Assembly: GCA_934617135.1 (NCBI GenBank)
Contig: CAKTUC010000047.1
Location: forward strand, 1-10,412
Origin: an uncultured Collinsella sp.
GTDB lineage: Bacteria > Actinomycetota > Coriobacteriia > Coriobacteriales > Coriobacteriaceae
Length of the DNA stretch: 10,412 nucleotides
Direction of reading: 5' to 3'
The translations under genes were made by a program, and so were the position numbers. How positions within the stretch are numbered: the first letter of the stretch is position 1; each line of letters begins with the position of its first letter. Shown in pieces: positions 7,489-10,412 of the stretch. Under the pieces are notes generated by a model. That model ran no database searches. It was given only the letters and a program-made list of their open reading frames with translations, and was not told where the DNA came from.

Positions 7489-7566
7489 GTGCGTTTAAAG
7501 TTCGTTTGCGAGCGGCGGGCGCGGGGCGTGGCCCGTTCCAGCGTTCGCGGTGGCATAGATGCTGCT

Positions 7567-7572
7567 AGTGTA
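7567..7572 (-). promoter_or_regulatory. Possible -10 element for the kinase operon
   Basis: TACACT on the minus strand lies about 90 nt upstream of ATG 7477 and just past the hairpin at 7589-7634. I found no convincing -35 at 16-18 nt spacing. It also sits within a small imperfect inverted repeat (TGCTA at 7563-7567, TAGCA at 7571-7575). Some promoter is expected here because an operon begins here, but this assignment is tentative. Confidence 0.25.
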
Positions 7573-7588
7573 GCACGCTCGGGTGAAA

Positions 7589-7634
7589 GGAAGCCGCATC
7601 CCACTTTGGAGCTCCAAAACGGGATGCGGTTTCC
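7589..7634 (-). terminator. Nested stem-loop, probable terminator of the YcxB-like gene
   Basis: The outer arms 7589-7602 and 7621-7634 pair over 14 bp with one G-T wobble, around CCGCATCCC/GGGATGCGG. The loop contains a second perfect palindrome, TTTGGAGCTCCAAA (7605-7618), so the whole element can form a long stacked hairpin. It lies about 60 nt after the stop of the minus-strand gene at 7693-8418. The T tract on the minus strand after the stem is short (TTTC), so intrinsic termination is plausible but not textbook. No gene on the plus strand ends here. Confidence 0.55.
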
Positions 7635-7692
7635 GCTGTCAATCTAAGTTTTGCCTAAGCATGCGCCCGGGACCCGAAAGTCCGTGCTCGGC

Positions 7693-8418
7693 TTAGCGCT
7701 TCTTCTTGTCCTTCTTCTGCTTGCGCTGCTTGCTCTTGGTGTCCTTGGGCTTGTCGGCCTTGTCGCCCTGCTTGGCCTCGGCGGCAGCCTTCTCGGCCTT
7801 CATCTTCTTGCGTTTGGTCTCGATGCGGAGTTTTTTGTTGATGCGCGCCTTAAGGAAGGGGCCAAACTGCTCGGCATCGCCGCGGACAAAGGTGTCCTTG
7901 GGGATCGTCACGCCCTGGTCGGCGAACATGGCCACAAAGATGCGCTCGCCGTCGAGCACGTGGTCGAGCTTCTCGAACGGGAAGAACTGCGACTTGCCGC
8001 TCTTGCCCCAGACCATCAGGCCGTCTTCGTTGGCGGCGACGCGGCGGTAGCGGCCGCCCATGGACTCGTCGGCCTCGACGGCATCGATAAAGTCGCGCGC
8101 GAGCGTATGGTGCAGGTTCTTGCTCCACCAGGCCAAAAAGGCGCCGAATACGATCAGGACGACGCCGAACTTGATCCAGTTGCCGCCAGCCACCAGCATG
8201 CCGATGCCGATGAGCGCGGCAATGGCGGCGGCGACGTACAGGGAGCCGCGGCGCCTGGGCGAGGCAACCAAGCGGGCGAAGTCGGTGACGAGGTCGTTTT
8301 CGTACTGATACTCGTTGAGGTACAGAATGCCGTCATCGGCTGCGGCCTGCGTCTCGAGCGCGACCTCGACCTGGTCGGCTGCTTCGGAGGGAACGAGGTT
8401 GCTCTCTGCGTCTGCCAT
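7693..8418 (-). CDS. YcxB-like membrane protein with Lys-rich C-terminal tail
   Basis: Membrane protein of unknown function, 241 aa. Residues 1-55 are an acidic then amphipathic cytoplasmic region. Two closely spaced hydrophobic segments at about 58-97 form a membrane hairpin. Residues 100-190 resemble the YcxB-like C-terminal domain, a small beta-rich cytoplasmic module: an RVAANEDGLMVW strand, a FFPFEKLDHV segment, and the characteristic IPKDTF followed by a helix. From about residue 190 the tail is extremely basic, with alternating Lys/Arg/Glu/Gln, ending KKDKKKR; it could contact nucleic acid, acidic lipid or a partner. AGGAG lies 10 nt before the ATG. The gene is divergent from dnaX and separated from the kinase operon by a hairpin, so it is probably monocistronic. 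No catalytic residues are recognisable; the YcxB family assignment is from pattern memory. Confidence 0.8.
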   Translation of the reverse strand: MADAESNLVPSEAADQVEVALETQAAADDGILYLNEYQYENDLVTDFARLVASPRRRGSLYVAAAIAALIGIGMLVAGGNWIKFGVVLIVFGAFLAWWSKNLHHTLARDFIDAVEADESMGGRYRRVAANEDGLMVWGKSGKSQFFPFEKLDHVLDGERIFVAMFADQGVTIPKDTFVRGDAEQFGPFLKARINKKLRIETKRKKMKAEKAAAEAKQGDKADKPKDTKSKQRKQKKDKKKR

Positions 8419-8533
8419 GCTCTTTGGACTCCTATCGCGGCGGGCTCGCCGTACGGGTTATTATGGATGCGGTATGCCGTGCGACCGTATGGCCGTCGCG
8501 GCAACAAGACTCAGTATACCCGGGGGAGCACCC
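8419..8533. promoter_or_regulatory. Divergent intergenic region between the YcxB-like gene and dnaX
   Basis: These 115 bp must hold both start signals. For the minus gene, TATACT (8513-8518 on the minus strand) is a good -10 match and would give a leader of roughly 90 nt, but no clear -35 precedes it and that position falls inside dnaX. For dnaX, TATTAT (8459-8464) is one mismatch from the -10 consensus, again with no good -35. The stretch also contains near-repeats of GTATG(G)CCGT at 8472-8480 and 8487-8496, and a CCGTACGG palindrome near 8449. Exact promoter positions are uncertain. Confidence 0.35.
8522..8528 (+). promoter_or_regulatory. Ribosome binding site for dnaX
   Basis: GGGGGAG lies 5 nt before ATG 8534. 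The following residues, MESLYRKYRPLTFDSVVGQ, are the canonical DnaX N terminus, so the start is secure. Confidence 0.75.
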
Positions 8534-10412
8534 ATGGAATCGTTGTACCGAAAGTATCGCCCGCTCACCTTCGACTCCGTGGTGGGCCAGCAGCACATCG
8601 TCTCGACGCTCGAGCACGCCATTACCGAGGGGCGCCTGTCCCACGCGTACCTGTTTTGCGGTCCGCGCGGCACGGGCAAGACCACCATGGCGCGCATCCT
8701 TGCCAAGGCGCTGCTGTGCCGCAATGCCGAGGCGGCGCGCGCCGAGGGCGCGAGCGGCTGCATGCCCGACGGCACCTGTGAGGAATGCGAGCTCATCGCC
8801 GAGGGCAACCACCCAGACGTCTACGAGCTCGATGCCGCAAGCCGTACCGGCGTAGACAACGTGCGCGAGGAGATCATCAACTCCGTTAACTTTGCTCCGG
8901 TGCGTGGCAAGTACAAGATCTATATCATCGACGAGGTCCACATGCTCACGACGGCGGCGTTCAACGCGCTGCTTAAGACGCTCGAGGAGCCGCCGGCGCA
9001 CGTGATCTTTGTGCTGTGCACCACCGATCCGCAAAAGATTCTGGAGACCATCCTCTCGCGCTGCCAGCGCTTCGATTTCCACCGTATCGGTAACGAGGAT
9101 ATCGAGCGTCGCCTTGCCTACGTGTGCGAGCAGGAGGGCTTCGATTACGACGACGAGGCGCTGGCTATTGTGGCACGCCATGCCAAGGGCGGCATGCGCG
9201 ACGCACTCTCCACGCTGGAGCAGCTGAGCGTCTTTGGCAACGGCACCGTGCATGCGGATGATGCCCGCTCGCTTTTGGGCGAGGTTTCGGACCAGATTCT
9301 GGGCGAGTTTGCTCGCGCCATCGCCGAGCGCGATGTTGCTGAGCTGTATGGGCTTATTCGCGCGCAGGTCGAGGAAGGCAACGACCTGCTGGAGCTGACG
9401 CGCGATCTGGTGGCGCACGTGCGCGACGTGTACGTTGCCTGCGTTGCCGGCGCCCGTGCCGAGCTGTTTGAGGGCGGCTCCGAGCAGGCCGAGGCGCTTG
9501 CTGCCGAGGCTGCTGCCTTTGGCGAGCATCCTGCCGATCGTCTGGCTCGCGTGCTGACGGTGCTCGACGACGCCGCCTTGGAGATGAGGGGCGCGAGTGA
9601 TGTGCGCTTGGTGCTCGAGATCGCCTGCACGCGCCTGGCACGTCCCGAGGCCGACCTGACGATTGAGGCTTTGGCCGAGCGCGTGGCGCGCTTGGAGGCC
9701 ATGGTTGCCAACGCCGCCGTTCCGGCGAGCGTGGCTGCTGCTCAGGCCGCCCCGGCGGCCGTTGCGACTGCACCTGCGGCGACGCAGCAGCCGACGCTCA
9801 TCTCGGGTGCCCGAGCTGCTGCTCCGGCGGCGACCGCTCCCGCTACGGCGTCCACGCACCAGGGGGGTATGCCTTGGGACCGCGGCGCTGCGGCTGCTCC
9901 AGCGCCTCAACCTGCTCCTAAGCCCGCGTCTGCGCAAGTCTCTAAGCCTGCGACGCCTGCACCTCAGCCTGCGCCCACGCCGGCTCCTCAGCCCGTTGCG
10001 GCTCCGGCTTCCACGCCTGCCGCATCGCCCGCGCCGGTGCCTGCGTCCAAGCCCAACAGCGCCGCCCAGGTTGCTGCCGCCGGCGCCGCCGAGACCCCCG
10101 CGGTCGAGGATGCCGGTGAGCTCCAGCGCAAATGGGCCGAGGTCGTCGAACGCGTCAAAGCTCGTCAGGCCTCCTACGCAGGGCTTTTGCTCAACGCCCG
10201 CGCCACGGCAGACGACGGCTCCAAGCTCACGGTTTCGTTCCCCGCGGGCTCGACTTTTGCCATCAAGATGCTCGGACGCGCCGACACGCAGTCGGTAGTC
10301 CTGCCGACAGTCAGTGCGGTCTTCGGTCGTCGTACCGTCGACTATGTCCTGGATGGGGGTGGCACGCCGGCTCCTCAACATGAGGAGCATTCTCCATCTG
10401 CACGGGCTGCGG
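8534..10412 (+). CDS. dnaX: DNA polymerase III subunit gamma/tau, 3'-truncated by window edge
   Basis: Clamp-loader ATPase of the replicative polymerase; loads the beta clamp and, as tau, links polymerase and helicase. The frame runs 626 codons to the window edge without a stop. The N terminus opens with the typical YRKYRP segment. Walker A is GPRGTGKTT (43-51, K49). Zinc-module cysteines are at C62, C76, C82 and C85. Walker B is IIDEVH (D133, E134), followed by the LEEPP and CTTDPQK sensor region and the Ser-Arg-Cys arginine-finger motif (S175-R176-C177). The helical lid and collar domains run to about 390. A low-complexity Pro/Ala/Gln linker spans about 395-510, then a conserved domain-III-like segment (LQRKWAEVVERVKAR onward). 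I saw no A-rich slippery heptamer in the linker, so there is no sign of E. coli-style frameshifting to make gamma. The gene is divergent from the wall operon. Confidence 0.97.
   Translation, partial: MESLYRKYRPLTFDSVVGQQHIVSTLEHAITEGRLSHAYLFCGPRGTGKTTMARILAKALLCRNAEAARAEGASGCMPDGTCEECELIAEGNHPDVYELDAASRTGVDNVREEIINSVNFAPVRGKYKIYIIDEVHMLTTAAFNALLKTLEEPPAHVIFVLCTTDPQKILETILSRCQRFDFHRIGNEDIERRLAYVCEQEGFDYDDEALAIVARHAKGGMRDALSTLEQLSVFGNGTVHADDARSLLGEVSDQILGEFARAIAERDVAELYGLIRAQVEEGNDLLELTRDLVAHVRDVYVACVAGARAELFEGGSEQAEALAAEAAAFGEHPADRLARVLTVLDDAALEMRGASDVRLVLEIACTRLARPEADLTIEALAERVARLEAMVANAAVPASVAAAQAAPAAVATAPAATQQPTLISGARAAAPAATAPATASTHQGGMPWDRGAAAAPAPQPAPKPASAQVSKPATPAPQPAPTPAPQPVAAPASTPAASPAPVPASKPNSAAQVAAAGAAETPAVEDAGELQRKWAEVVERVKARQASYAGLLLNARATADDGSKLTVSFPAGSTFAIKMLGRADTQSVVLPTVSAVFGRRTVDYVLDGGGTPAPQHEEHSPSARAA

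Noticed and set aside
7637..7642. Perfect TTGACA on the minus strand, a possible -35 element for the kinase operon
   Set aside because: At 16-18 nt spacing the -10 position reads GTTTTG, TTTTGG or TTTGGA, inside the hairpin, none of which resembles a -10. Likely chance.
7441..7647. Small plus-strand open frame across the kinase 5' end and the gap
   Set aside because: No ribosome binding site, Arg-rich shadow composition, and it runs through the hairpin.
8515..8520. TATACC on the plus strand as a -10 for dnaX
   Set aside because: Transcription would then begin inside the ribosome binding site at 8522-8528, and no -35 lies upstream.
8432..10390. Open frame of 652 codons on the minus strand opposite dnaX
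   Set aside because: The plus strand has unmistakable DnaX motifs (Walker A and B, zinc cysteines, SRC). The antisense product is Arg/Gly-rich without domains.

Overview
The window is GC-rich, densely packed bacterial DNA. Its main part is an actinobacterial-type cell-wall growth and Ser/Thr-phosphosignalling operon. The gene content (kinase, two FHA proteins, PP2C phosphatase, RodA, PbpA) matches the fhaA-fhaB-pstP-rodA-pbpA-pknA-pknB cluster of Mycobacterium. The RodA-PBP fusion, multi-membrane kinase, YcxB-like protein and adjacent dnaX suggest a deep-branching actinobacterium such as the Coriobacteriia (Collinsella-like). That placement is an inference from gene content and composition; no database was searched.

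Layout. On the minus strand, reading from 7477 down to 1, five genes are packed head to tail: a Ser/Thr kinase with a polytopic membrane half (5624-7477), fhaA (4617-5627), fhaB (4194-4610), pstP (2311-4197), and one uninterrupted frame that fuses a RodA/FtsW glycosyltransferase to a class B penicillin-binding protein (1-2294, cut by the window edge before the KTG motif). Junctions are 4-bp overlaps (GTGA, ATGA) or gaps of 6 and 16 nt, so this is almost certainly one translationally coupled operon. Upstream is a 215-bp gap with a strong nested hairpin, then a minus-strand YcxB-like membrane protein with a Lys-rich tail (7693-8418). A 115-bp divergent intergenic region separates this from dnaX on the plus strand (8534 to the window end, cut at its 3' end).

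How it works together (family knowledge plus inference). The kinase phosphorylates Thr residues on cell-wall proteins, the FHA domains of FhaA and FhaB read phosphothreonine, and PstP removes the phosphates. The output would be the SEDS polymerase-transpeptidase pair, here covalently joined. In M. tuberculosis a PASTA kinase (PknB) lies downstream of pbpA, so one might follow just past coordinate 1. The points most worth a second look are the RodA-PBP fusion, a roughly 240-residue acidic Pro/Ala-rich extension in front of the PP2C domain of PstP, and the PASTA-less kinase with about ten membrane segments at the head of the operon. No tRNA, rRNA, CRISPR array or mobile element was seen, and no stretch over 300 bases lacks a gene.
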